Assembly (NCBI GenBank): GCA_026874595.1
Contig: CM049316.1
Location: forward strand, 50,346,695-50,410,694
Source: Sipunculus nudus
Taxonomy: Eukaryota > Annelida > Sipuncula > Golfingiida > Sipunculidae
Direction of reading: 5' to 3'
Length of the DNA: 64,000 nt
Shown here: positions 23,421 to 34,911 of the stretch, piece after piece
Layout: the number at the start of each line of letters is the position of its first letter
Position numbering within the stretch: the first letter of the stretch is position 1
Program-made: the position numbers and the translations under genes
Notes under the pieces: generated by a model
Seen by the model: the letters and a program-made list of their open reading frames with translations, nothing else
What the model was told of the DNA's origin: nothing
Database searches by the model: none

Positions 23421-24370
23421 TCTTGCAGTATCTCGTAAAATATCTCGTGAATAGAGATATTTCGAGATTTCATTCATCTTGCGCCAAAGGCCACATTATT
23501 GCAGGAATCATTTTGAAACTGACATATCATAAGTCCTACACTAGTATCTCGAAATGTTTTTTTCATTTTTTGAATATTACTGCTAGGGGGCGCTGCATAC
23601 GACCCTCACACACATATCATTACATTGGCCATATCTCTAAAACCCAAAGCTCAATTACATAAACTATAGCTTATTTTTTCCCTCTGAGTCTTCTCCATAA
23701 CCTGATAATGTCATCTGGTCTCAATCTTGTGTCACTTTGTCAGTGTGTCCGTCTGTTTGTCAGTTGTCCTCAAATTTGGCTGCTTGCTGATTCTTGCGTC
23801 TCGCATATAGCATTCTACAGGCCACAGTTTTTAAAGAAGCATTTGAAAACTGATGCATGTTATATTTTCTCACAATTTTTTTTTCATTTTCCTGATATGG
23901 CCGCTAGGTGGCGCTGCACCTGACCCTCACACACATATCATTATATTGACCATATCTCTAAAACCCAAAGCCTCAATTACAGAAACTATGGCTTATTTTC
24001 TTTTCCTGAGTCTTCTCCATGACCTAGTAATGTCATCTGGTCTCATTCTTGTATGACTTTGTCAGTGTGTCTGTCTGTTTGTCAGTTGTCCTCAAATCCG
24101 CCTACTTGCTGGTTCTTGCGTCTCATATATAGCATTCTACAGGCCACAGTTTTTTTTTCAGGAATCCTTTTAAAACTGGTACATCTTATGTGTTTCACTA
24201 ATATCTCAAAACAGATTTTTCATTTAGCCACTAGGGGGCGCTGCACCTTCACCTCCCCAACATATCATGTTTTGGCCATATTTCCAAAATTATAAACCTT
24301 ATCTACATAAACCATCGCTAATTTTGCTCTTCTTTACCTTCGGCACTTTTGTCTGGTAATCTGTTATCAC
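23420..24370. repeat. 331-bp tandem units, third locus
   Basis: Anchors near 23,808, 24,132 and 24,446; CTCF-like boxes at 23,580, 23,899 and 24,227. Homologous to 12,890-13,850. Confidence 0.8.
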
Positions 24371-24890
24371 AGATGTGTCAGTATGTTTGTCTGTTAGTCT
24401 TTTGTGGTCAGCTTTGTCTGCTTCCTCGTTGTTTTGTCTGATATGTCATTTTACAGGCCACAACTTCTCAGCAAACGCTGAGGGTCATTCAAATAATAGA
24501 AAACCCACAATATGTTCTGTCTGTCCATCTGTCTGTCATTTCAACTTCCGGCAAGCGTTCGACCTCTGGTCGTCTAGTTTGTTTGTTTGTCTGCGCTCTC
24601 CTGGCCACAATTTTGCAGCAATCGACATGACCCTTACAGGGTTGATTGACAACCGAACACCCTGGAACCCTATTGTTTTTGGTCAACATTGCTCCAAGGT
24701 CAAGGGTCAAGGTCACGGCAGGTGTGGTTAACGGTTTTTGCACTATAACTTCGCCATAAATAGGCTTATCCATTTCTGCAATAGCTCATTTTTTTCGTCA
24801 TCACCTGGCCTTTCTTTTGATATGTAGCTTACTTAAATTTGCCGTTACATTTTTTGGGCAAAAATCATGGAAATTGGAAATAACACGACC
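24371..24890. mobile_element. Interspersed module leading into satellite
   Basis: GTCTGTCCATCTGTCTGTC tract, TTCCGGCAAGC...CTAG end (24,545-24,577), CTGGCCACAATTTTGCAGC, AGGTCA cluster near 24,700. The CCATGG box is deleted here (GCCGTTACATTTTTTGGG). Confidence 0.6.
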
Positions 24891-26130
24891 ATTTTTTTGT
24901 AAATTTGTCAATTTTTAAGCTAGGCAGATCTAGTTTTCGGCATTTTGTTCCACATGACCAGCTTGACACGACAGATATGCAAGTCTGGCAAAATCTCGCA
25001 CCGTATCTCGTCAAACGAGAAAACACGAAATTTCACGGAAATGCTTATAACTCGGCCTAGTTTTACAGCTAGACAGGTCTGGTTTCCGGCATTTCCTTCC
25101 ACATGACCAGCTTGACACGATAGATGTGCAAGTCAGGCCAAATCTCGCACCCTATCTCGTCAAACGAGAAAACACGAGAAATTTCACGGAAATGCTTATA
25201 ACTCGGCGAGTTTTACGGCTAGACAGGTCTAGTTTTCGGCATTCATTAACATTTGGCCAACTTGACATAGTAAAACTGCGATACTTGGCGAAATCTCGCA
25301 CTATATCTGGTCAATTGTGGAAAAACGAGATTTCACAGAAATGCATATAAGTCGGCGACTTTCACGGCTAGACAGGTCTAGTTTTTGGCATTCATTAACA
25401 TTTGGACGGCTTGACATGACAAACCTGCAAGACTGGCCAAATCTCGCACCATATCTCGTCAAACGATAAAAAAGGAGATTTCACAGACATGCTAATAACT
25501 CGGCGACTTTTACAGCTAGACAGATGTAGTTTTCGCCATTTCATAACATTTAGAGAGTTTGATATGACAAATCTAGAAGACTGGCCAAATCCTGCACCAT
25601 ATCTCGTCAAACGAGAAAACACGAGAGTACACGGAAATGCTTATAACTCGGCGACTTTTACAGCTAGACGGATCTAGTTTTCGCCATTTCGTAACGTTTG
25701 GCCGTCTTGACATAATAAAACTGCTCGTCTTGCCAAATCTCGTACTATATCTCGTCAAGCGAGAAAAAAAAACATGATTTCACGTAAATGCTGATAACAC
25801 GGCGACTTTTGCAGCTAGACAGGTCTAGTTTCCGGCATTTTGTAATATTTGACAAACCTGACATGACAAAACTGGAAATCTCGCCAAAGCTCGCACCATT
25901 TCCCGTCAAACGAGAAAACACGAGATTTCATGCAAATGCTAATAACTCAGCGGCTTTTATAGCTAGACAGGTCTAGTTTTCGGCATTTCATATCATTTGG
26001 CCAGCCTGACATGACAAACCTGAAAACGTCTCACTGCTTCTTGTCAAACGAGATTAACGGGATTTCATGAAAAAAATTTGAACTTGGTCCCTTTTACACT
26101 AGAAAGATATGCAGCTGTTAAAGGTCAGCA
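24890..26130. repeat. 148-bp satellite array
   Basis: About eight monomers, with the same variant order as the units at 53.8-64 kb. Confidence 0.9.
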
Positions 26131-26201
26131 TGCATAAATAAACATATTATCCGTTTCTGCTGCCCCGACAATGTTGCTCATTCATATGACTGTTTCTACA
26201 T

Positions 26202-28081
26202 GCACTCTCTGTCTATCTGTCTGTATCATTTCCATTTCCGGCAAGCGCGTGACCTCTGGTCATCTTGTTTTTTTGTTTTTTTTTGTTTTTTTGTTTGTTT
26301 TTTTGTGTGTTTGTCTGCGCTCTCCTGGCCACAATTTTGCAGCAATCGACATGAACCTTACAGGGTTGATTGACAATCGAACACCCTGGAACCCTATTGT
26401 TTTTGGTCAACATTGCTTCAAGGTCAAGGGTCAAGGTCACGACAGGTGTGGTTAACGGTTTTTGCACTATAACTTCGCCATAAATAGGCTTATCCACTTC
26501 TGCAATAGCTCATTTTTTTCGTCATCACCTGGCCTTTCCTTTGATATGTAGCTTACTTAAATTTGCCGTTACCATGGTTACATTTTTTGGGCAAAAATCA
26601 TGGAAATTGGAAATAACACGACCATTTTTTTGTAACTTTGTCAGTTTTTAAGCTAGGCAGATCTAGTTTACGGCATTTTGTTTCACATGACCAGCTTGAC
26701 ACGACAGAACTAAAAGTCACGCCAAATCTCGCGCCATATCTCGTCAAACGAGAAAAAACGAAATTTCACGGAAATGCTTATAACTCGGCCAGTTTTACAG
26801 CTAGACACGTGTGGTTTTCGGCATTTAGTTCCACTAGACCAGCTTGACACGACAGATATGCAAGTCTGGCAAAATCTCGCACCGTATCTCGTCAAACGAG
26901 AAAACACGAAATTTCACGGAAATGCTTATAACTCGGCCAGTTTTACAGCTAGACAGGTCTGGTTTCCGGCATTTCCTTCCACATGACCAGCTTGACACGA
27001 TAGATGTGCAAGTCAGGCCAAATCTCGCACCCTATCTCGTCAAACGAGAAAACACGAGATTTCACGGAAATGCTTATAACTCGGCGAGTTTTACGGCTAG
27101 ACAGGTCTAGTTTTCGGCATTCATTAACATTTGGCCAACTTGACATAGTAAAACTGCGATACTTGGCGAAATCTCGCACTATATCTGGTCAAATGTGGAA
27201 AAACGAGATTTCACAGAAATGCATATAAGTCGGCGACTTTCACGGCTAGACAGGTCTAGTTTTTGGCATTCATTAACATTTGGACGGCTTGACATGACAA
27301 ACCTGCAAGACTGGCCAAATCTCGCACCATATCTCGTCAAACGATAAAAAAGGAGATTTCACAGACATGCTAATAACTCGGCGACTTTTACAGCTAGACA
27401 GATGTAGTTTTCGCCATTTCATAACATTTAGAGAGTTTGATATGACAAATCTAGAAGACTGGCCAAATCCTGCACCATATCTCGTCAAACGAGAAAACAC
27501 GAGAGTACACGGAAATGCTTATAACTCGGCGACTTTTACAGCTAGACGGATCTAGTTTTCGCCATTTCGTAACGTTTGGCCGTCTTGACATAATAAAACT
27601 GCTCGTCTTGCCAAATCTCGTACTATATCTCGTCAAGCGAGAAAAAAAAAACATGATTTCACGTAAATGCTGATAACACGGCGACTTTTGCAGCTAGACA
27701 GGTCTAGTTTCCGGCATTTTGTAATATTTGACAAACCTGACATGACAAAACTGGAAATCTCGCCAAAGCTCGCACCATTTCCCGTCAAACGAGAAAACAC
27801 GAGATTTCATGCAAATGCTAATAACTCAGCGGCTTTTATAGCTAGACAGGTCTAGTTTTCGGCATTTCATATCATTTGGCCAGCCTGACATGACAAACCT
27901 GAAAACGTCTCACTGCTTCTTGTCAAACGAGATTAACGGGATTTCATGAAAAAAATTTGAACTTGGTCCCTTTTACACTAGAAAGATATGCAGCTGTTAA
28001 AGGTCAGCATGCATAAATAAACATATTATCCGTTTCTGCTGCCCCGACAATGTTGCTCATTCATATGACTGTTTCTACATG
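26202..28081. repeat. One ~1.88-kb higher-order unit (module plus ~9 monomers)
   Basis: The anchor GCACTCTCTGTCTATCTG at 26,202 and 28,081 bounds one unit: T/G tract, module with AGGTCA cluster, GTTACCATGGTTAC (about 26,567), then monomers at 148-bp spacing (TAACTCGG at 26,781, 26,929, 27,077; TAAGTCGG at 27,226). It is near-identical to units in the right-hand array 30 kb away. Confidence 0.85.
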
Positions 28082-29460
28082 CACTCTCTGTCTATCTGTC
28101 TGTATCATTTCCATTTCCGGCAAGCGCGTGACCTCTGGTCATCTTGTTGCTTGCCGGAAATCTTCGATTTCCGCAAGCATGTTGGTCAGTTCCGTATGTC
28201 CATTTGTCTGTTTGTTTGTTTTTTTGTTTTTTTGTTTTTTTGTTTGTTTTTTTGTGTGTTTGTCTGCGCTCTCCTGGCCACAATTTTGCAGCAATCGACA
28301 TGACCCTTACAGGGTTGATTGACAACCGAACACCCTGGAACCCTATTGTTTTTGGTCAACATTGCTCCAAGGTCAAGGGTCAAGGTCACGACTGGTGTGG
28401 TTAACGGTTTTTGCACTATAACTTGGCCATAAATAGGCTTATCCACTTCTGCAATAGCTGATTTTTTTCGTCATCACCTGGCCTTTCTTTTGATATGTAG
28501 CTTACTTAAATTTGCCGTTACCATGGTTACATTTTTTGGGCAAAAATCATGGAAATTGGAAATAACACGACCATTTTTTTGTAACTTTGTCAGTTTTTAA
28601 GCTAGGCAGATCTAGTTTTCGGCATTTTGTTCCACATGACCAGCTTGACACGACTGAACTGAAAGTCACGCCAAATCTCGCGCCATATCTCGTCAAACAA
28701 GAAAAAACGAGACTTCGCGGAAATGCTTATAACTCGGCGACTTTTACAGCTAGACAGGTCTGGTTTTCGGCATTTCGTTCCACCAAACAAGCTTGACACG
28801 ACAGAGCTGCAAGACAGGCCAAATCTCGCACCGTATCTCGTCAAACGAGAAAACACGGGATTTCACGGAAATGCTTATAACTAGGCCAGTTTTACAGCTA
28901 GACACGTCTGGTTTTCGGCATTTAGTTCCACTAGACCAGCTTGACACGACAGATATGAAGTCTGGCAAAATCTCGCACCGTATCTCGTCAAACGAGAAAA
29001 CACGAAATTTCACGGAAATGCTTATAACTCGGCCAGTTTTACAGCTAGACACGTCTGGTTTCCGGCATTTCCTTCCACATGACCAGCTTGACACGATAGA
29101 TGTGCAAGTCAGGCCAAATCTCGCACCCTATCTCGTCAAACGAGAAAACATGAGATTTCACGGCATTGGTTATAAATCGGCGAGTTTTACAGATAGACAC
29201 GTCTGGTTTTCGGCATTTTGTTCCACTAGACCAGCTTGACACGACAGACATGCATGTCAGGCAAAATCTCACACCGTATCCCGTCAAACGAGAAAACACG
29301 AGATTTCACGGAACTGCAGCTAGACAGGTCTAGTTTTCGGCATTTAGTTCCACATGACCCGCTTGACATGACAGAACTCCAAGTCAGGCACAATGTCGCA
29401 CCGTATCTCGTCAAACGAGAAAACACTCGGCGATTTTTACAGGTACGAAGGTCTAGTTTT
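28081..29460. repeat. Second left-side unit: hairpin module plus 148-bp satellite
   Basis: Hairpin at 28,149-28,178, T/G tract, module with GTTACCATGGTTAC near 28,516, then about six monomers from 28,585. Some are truncated: near 29,310 a monomer loses about 40 bp between CACGGAACTGC and the CTAGACAGG dyad. Confidence 0.8.
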
Positions 29461-29470
29461 TTTGTTTTTT

Positions 29471-29880
29471 GCTTGCCGGAAATCTTCGATTTCGGCAAGC
29501 ATGTTGGTCAGTTCCGTATGTCCATTTGTCTGTTTGTTTTTTTGTGTTTGTCTGCGCTCTCCTGGCCACAATTTTGCAGCAATCGACATGACCCTTACAG
29601 GGTTGATTGACAACCGAACACCCTGAAACCCTATTGTTTTTGGTCAACATCGGCCTAAGGTCAAGGTCAAGGTCACGAAAAGTATGCAATACCGTTTTTG
29701 CTCGATAACTTTGTAACAAACAGTCGTAACCACTTAAACCGTAGCTTTTTTTATTCGTCATTCCATGGCCTTTCTTATGATGTGTACATGACTCAATTCT
29801 GCCGTTACAATGGTTACGCATTTTTGGGTTAAAACTTGATAATTTGAAAATATTCACGCTACATTTTCTATCTTTGTCAA
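29471..29880. mobile_element. Interspersed module, more diverged
   Basis: Hairpin 29,471-29,500 (GCTTGCCGGAAATC, loop, GATTTCGGCAAGC), T/G tract, CTGGCCACAATTTTGCAGC, AGGTCA run near 29,657-29,675 and a mutated CCATGG box (GTTACAATGGTTAC, about 29,802). Confidence 0.55.
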
Positions 29881-31270
29881 TTTTTAAGCTACAGAGGTCT
29901 GGTTTTTGTCATTATGTAGCTTATGGCTAGCTTGACATGATAAAACTGAAAGTCTTGCGAAATCTGGCACTATATCTCGTCAAACGAGATGAAGATGAGA
30001 TTTCATGTAAATGCGTATAACTCAGCGACTTTTTAAGCTAGACAAATCTAGTTTTCGGCATTTCGTAACATTTTGCTAGCTCGACATGATAAAACTGCAA
30101 GACTGGCCAAATCTCGCACCATATCTCGCAAACGAGAAAAAACGAGATTTCGCGGAAATGCTTATAACTTGGCGACTTTTACAGCGAGACAGGTCTAGTT
30201 TTCGGCATTACATAACATATGACGAGCTTGACATAGTAAAACTGCAAGTCTTGCCAAATCTCGCACTATATCTCGTCAAACGAGAAAAAAGGAGATTTCA
30301 CATAAACGCTTATAACTCTGCGACTTTTAATGTGAGACAGGTCTATTTTCGGCATTTCGTAACATATTACCAGCTTTACAAGAAAACACTGCAAGTCACG
30401 CCAAATCTCGCATTGGATCTCGTCAAACGAGAAAAAAACGAGATTTCACGCAAACGGTTATAATTCGGTGCCTTTTACAGCTACACGGCATTTTGTAAAA
30501 AATGGCCATCTTGAGATGACAGAATTGCAAATCCTGCCAAATCTCACATTATGTCTCGTCAAAGGAGGAAAAAAACCGAGATTTCACGCAAATACCTTTA
30601 ACTCGGCGACTTTTACAGTAAGGCAGGTGTAGCTTTCAGGCATTTCGCAACATTTGGCCAGCTTCACATGATAAAACTGCAAGTCTCGCCGAATCTCGTA
30701 CTATATCTCGTTAAACCAGAAAACACGAGATTTTACAGAACTGCTTATAACTCGGCGACTTTTAAAGCGAGACAGGCCTGCTTTTCGGCATTTCGTAAGT
30801 CTTGCCCTGCTTTACATGACAGAACTGATATTCACCACACATACTGCACCATATCTGGTCAAACGAGGAAAAAAATGAATTTCACATACAAACTTTTAAC
30901 TCCGCGATTTGTAAACTAGACAGGCTTACATTTTTACATTTAATATGATTTGACAAACGTCACATGATTAAAATTGGCAGTTGAAGAAATGACAAACAAG
31001 AACAAAAGAGGATTCCCCGGAAATCCTTAGAACTCTGACACATTTGGAGCTTGAGAGATCTAGTTTTCGGCATTTTGTAGCATTTGAACAAGTTGAGATA
31101 ATAAAGGTTTAATACACAAAATCTCACAATATTTGTGCAGACATGAGATTTCACGGTAATATTGATAACTTGGGCCACGTTTTATGCTAGTGAGCTATAG
31201 TTTTCAGTATTTGGTAGCATTTGACAAGCTGTCATACACATGGTTGTAATCCTTGTCAGGTGTTTCATCA
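29880..31270. repeat. 148-bp satellite, progressively decayed edge
   Basis: About nine monomers. Dyads are intact up to about 30,460 and become unrecognisable by about 31,270. Decay toward one side is the usual pattern at the old edge of a satellite array. Confidence 0.85.
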
Positions 31271-31474
31271 AACTACGATAATTAAACGAGAAATGGCCCG
31301 GCCCTGACCTTGGTACTTCCATCCGTCTATCGGCAACCTATTATTTCTGGACCACATCTCCTAAATATTGATTTCACCCGTTTTTTTTATAGTGCTTAAT
31401 AATAAAAAAGGCATTCCAGCCTGTCCATCCATTTGTATAAGATAATAACAAAAATGAATTCAAACTAATATATT
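31271..31474. other. AT-rich spacer, nothing recognised
   Basis: Sequence between the decayed satellite edge and the Helentron-related region. No coding signal. Confidence 0.5.
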
Positions 31475-31714
31475 TTATTGTATGGAATAATATGTGGTAC
31501 ATAAGTAGTAATAGGTACATACACACATACATAGCAACATGATTGAGTTCTTGTGACACTTCAACATATTGTGGTCGGTAAAGTATTGATCAATGACATG
31601 TGCATAGTATAAGTGTGTGACCTTTTGGTCGTATCTACAATCTATAAGGGAACCCGTGGTTTTAGTGGGCAATTTGATTAATTTGTTTTTGGCGAACTCA
31701 ATCGCCTCGTGTTT
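31475..31714 (-). pseudogene. Remnant of a second Helentron-type endonuclease C-terminus
   Basis: The conceptual minus-strand translation contains PTKTTGSLID, then about 19 residues, then VIDQYFTDHN. This parallels the C-terminal end of the intact Helentron nuclease (PTTDRGTLIDHIYHN ... VYDTYFSDHD, near 34,940-35,040), including the D-H pair that closes the active site of EEP/APE-like nucleases. The frame is broken upstream by a TGA at 31,715-31,717, and plausible preceding residues are in another frame. It is a diverged fragment of another element, not a copy of the intact one. Confidence rests on a short match. Confidence 0.5.
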
Positions 31715-31749
31715 TCATGCAAACTTCTCTGCCCTAGACTACAGTTCTC

Positions 31750-34700
31750 ATGTCGGGATACCTACAGGAATATATCTCTAGACCCTTCGTATTCAAATTT
31801 CCACATTGCATTTACATCAAGTGTGATCATGGTCCAGCCAGCACTCTATTAGATATACTGGTACGTCTTTTGTTTTTCGCGGAGAGACCGACCGTGCTTA
31901 TCACACAGCCTGTCATCTCTGGTCCCCAAGTGACGTATCCATCCAGGCCCCAAATGATGATGTAACAAGTTGGATACCAGGAAACATAGCCCTCTGGTAA
32001 TGCTGCACGCATTATAAAGATTGTCGTGGAATTGTTCCGACTTAATTGGAAATTAATTCACAATGGATGTTTGGACTACACGTGTACATCAGTAAATGAA
32101 AGTACATACATCTGTAACAATTAATGTGAAGCAATGGCCTTGCGCAGATTAAGAACTATCTCTTCATCATTCTTCCACTGTGTTCTACACAATAGTGCCT
32201 TACAGTACCTCAATACACTTGTCTACACTACTTACAATTTTGGTACACAGAAGCAGTAACTAAAATGTGATGTACAATATTTAAATTATAAACTAATATC
32301 AATAATTGTAATAACAATTATAATAATGAAATCTATACATGCGCTGCAGTTTAATATTCCTGCTTCTAGTGACTAGGACATAGTGGATCAATTCCGACAG
32401 TGTTTGTTACATTTCTCCAAAACCATTTGTATAGGCATCTTGGTATGCCGATGTCTATAGGTACCATAAAACTGTCCTTTCATCGCACATGGAAATACGA
32501 AAGATGTTTGGAAAATTACGATATATTAAACATTTATTATCATTATTCATCATATTGTTAAGATTTTTTATACTGTACATTCCCAGTCTATTTTTTTAAA
32601 TATATACACAATAAGTTTAATTACGAATATATATATATAATATTATAAATATATAACAATATATTAATATGTACCATAGTTCATTTAGTCCTCAAACTAC
32701 AAAAAACAATCAATAACTGAGAAGCATGTAGCATACACTTCTGCAGTATTTTGCATCGTACCCACATTGTTGTGGAAAAAACAGTCTGTCACCAAGTGAC
32801 GCAAGCACCCAGGTCGGGCTTGAACAAGTGTGGTTTACACACAGTGGTACGCTACTGGTTCAACCTAGAGAGACCAAGTGTGCTGATCACACACTCTGCC
32901 ATCTCCGGTTTCCAATTGACGTATCCATCCAGACCCCAAATGAGGCGGGGCAAGTCTAATACCACAAAAACATAGCTCTCTGGTAATACTGCACTAATTT
33001 TGAGGAATTGTGGAAAGTATTCATTAATCTTGATTATTTTTCAGACTTACTTATAAATAAATAAGGATGGGTCTCTGGAATACCCGTGTACATCAGTAAA
33101 TGAAATTATATAGATCTGTAGAAAGCAAATCTGAAGCAAAAATCTTACAAAGAGGATACAGTGGCGTTGCGAAGATAACTATTTCTTCATCATCCTTGTA
33201 CTCTAAACCACACAATAATATATTCCAGTACCTCATACTGAACTCCTCTACTTATCATTTTGGATAGGCAGAACCATTTGATTAAAATGTCATGTAAAAT
33301 ATTTAAATTATAAACCAATATCAATAATTGTTATAACAATTATAACAATTAAATTTTTATATGGACTGCACTTTGATATTCCTGTTTGTATTGACTAGGA
33401 GATAGTTCATCCGTTCCAACATTTAAATTTCTATAAAAAAGTTGTATATAAGCATCTTGGTATACCCATCTCTATGGGTTCCATAAAACTGTCATTTAAT
33501 CGCAACGGGAAATACAAAGTGTTTGGAACACACTTTTTATTTAACATTCATTATGATTAATCACCATATTGTTCAAAATTTCTATATTGTAAATTGCCAG
33601 TCTATTATTAATAATACACAATTATTTTAATAAAGAACTAACATATCACCACCTGCCACCAAGTAACGTAAGCACTCATGTCCCAAATGAGGCTGGGACG
33701 GGTGTGGCCTTTCCATCAGGGGTTTATGCGTAGTGATAGGCTACTGGTCCATCCCTGAGAGACCAACCGTGCTTATCACACAGCCTGCCATCTCCGGTCC
33801 TCAAGGGACGTATCCATCTGCACTCCAAATGATGATAAGACAAGTCTGATACCAGAAACGTAGCTCTGTGGTAATGCAGCAATATTTTTCAGACTTTCGT
33901 TGAATCTATTCGGCAATCTGGACAATCTTCAGATTTACTTATAAATAAATTGACGATGCATTTCTGGAATACACGTGTACATCAGTGAATGAAATTACAT
34001 AAGTCGGTAACAAGGGAATCTGAAGCCAAATTGTTACAAAGAGGATACGATAATATTTCGTCATCATTCTGCTACTTTGATGTACACAAGAAAATCTGCG
34101 ACTATCGTATGCTAAAAAATACACTCCTCGGCTTATAATTTTCGGTAGACAGAAGCTTTTGGCTTACAACTCATGTAAATATTTAACTTATAAACTGTCA
34201 ATAATTGTAATGAGTTATAATAAAAATCTTTACATGCACTATATTTTGATATTCATGTTTCTAGCGACTAGGAGTTATTATATCCTTTCCGACAGTGTTT
34301 GTTAAATTTCTCGAGAACCATTAGTAACGGCATGTTTGTATGCCGATGCCCATTGGTACCATTAAAGTGTCCTTTAATCGCACTGGGAATCACAAAAAGG
34401 TTTGGCGACAGACGATATATTACAGATTCACTTTGATTAGTCATCAAATTATTCAAGTATTTCGTTATTATTCTTCTACTTTGATCTAAATAATAATACC
34501 TACGGGTACCGCATACTGAACGATACACTCTTCTTATAATTTTTGGTAGGCAGAAGCTTTTGACAAAAGTGTCATGTAAAATATTTAAATTATAAACTGT
34601 AAATAATGGTAATGATTTATAAAGAAATCTTTACATACACTAGATTTTGATATTCATGTTTGTAGTGACTAAGAGATATTGCAATGTTTGCTAGTGTTTG

Positions 34701-34911
34701 TTTAAATTCTGCAAACTTATTTGTATAGGCATCTTGGTATGAACTGGTACCATAAAACTGTTCTTTAATTGTAGCGTGAAACACAAAACGTTTGGCGACA
34801 TACGATATATTAAACATTCATTATCATTAGTCATCCAATTGTTCCAAATTTCTATATTGTAAATTGCAAGTCTATTAATAAATAATACGAATTTTAATTA
34901 TGAAATATAAT
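31750..34911. repeat. Degenerate ~0.9-1.0-kb tandem copies of the Helentron 3' region
   Basis: Three blocks recur in order: GAGAGACCAA.CGTGCT.ATCACACA...CCATCTCCGGT (about 31,880, 32,865, 33,755), ACATCAGT.AATGAAA.TACAT (32,085, 33,090, 33,978) and TTAAATTATAAACT..TATCAATAATTG (32,281, 33,303, 34,183, 34,584). Spacing is 1,022, 880 and 401 bp, so there are about three and a half copies. The copy at about 32,675-32,790 includes sequence matching the last codons of the Helentron frame (compare 34,905-35,015), so the repeated unit spans the 3' end of the gene and its downstream region. Confidence 0.7.

Noticed and set aside
26638-27110. CENP-B-box-like sequence in the monomer
   Set aside because: I looked for TTCG....A..CGGG in several monomers; TTCGGCATTT and similar start well but lack the CGGG half.
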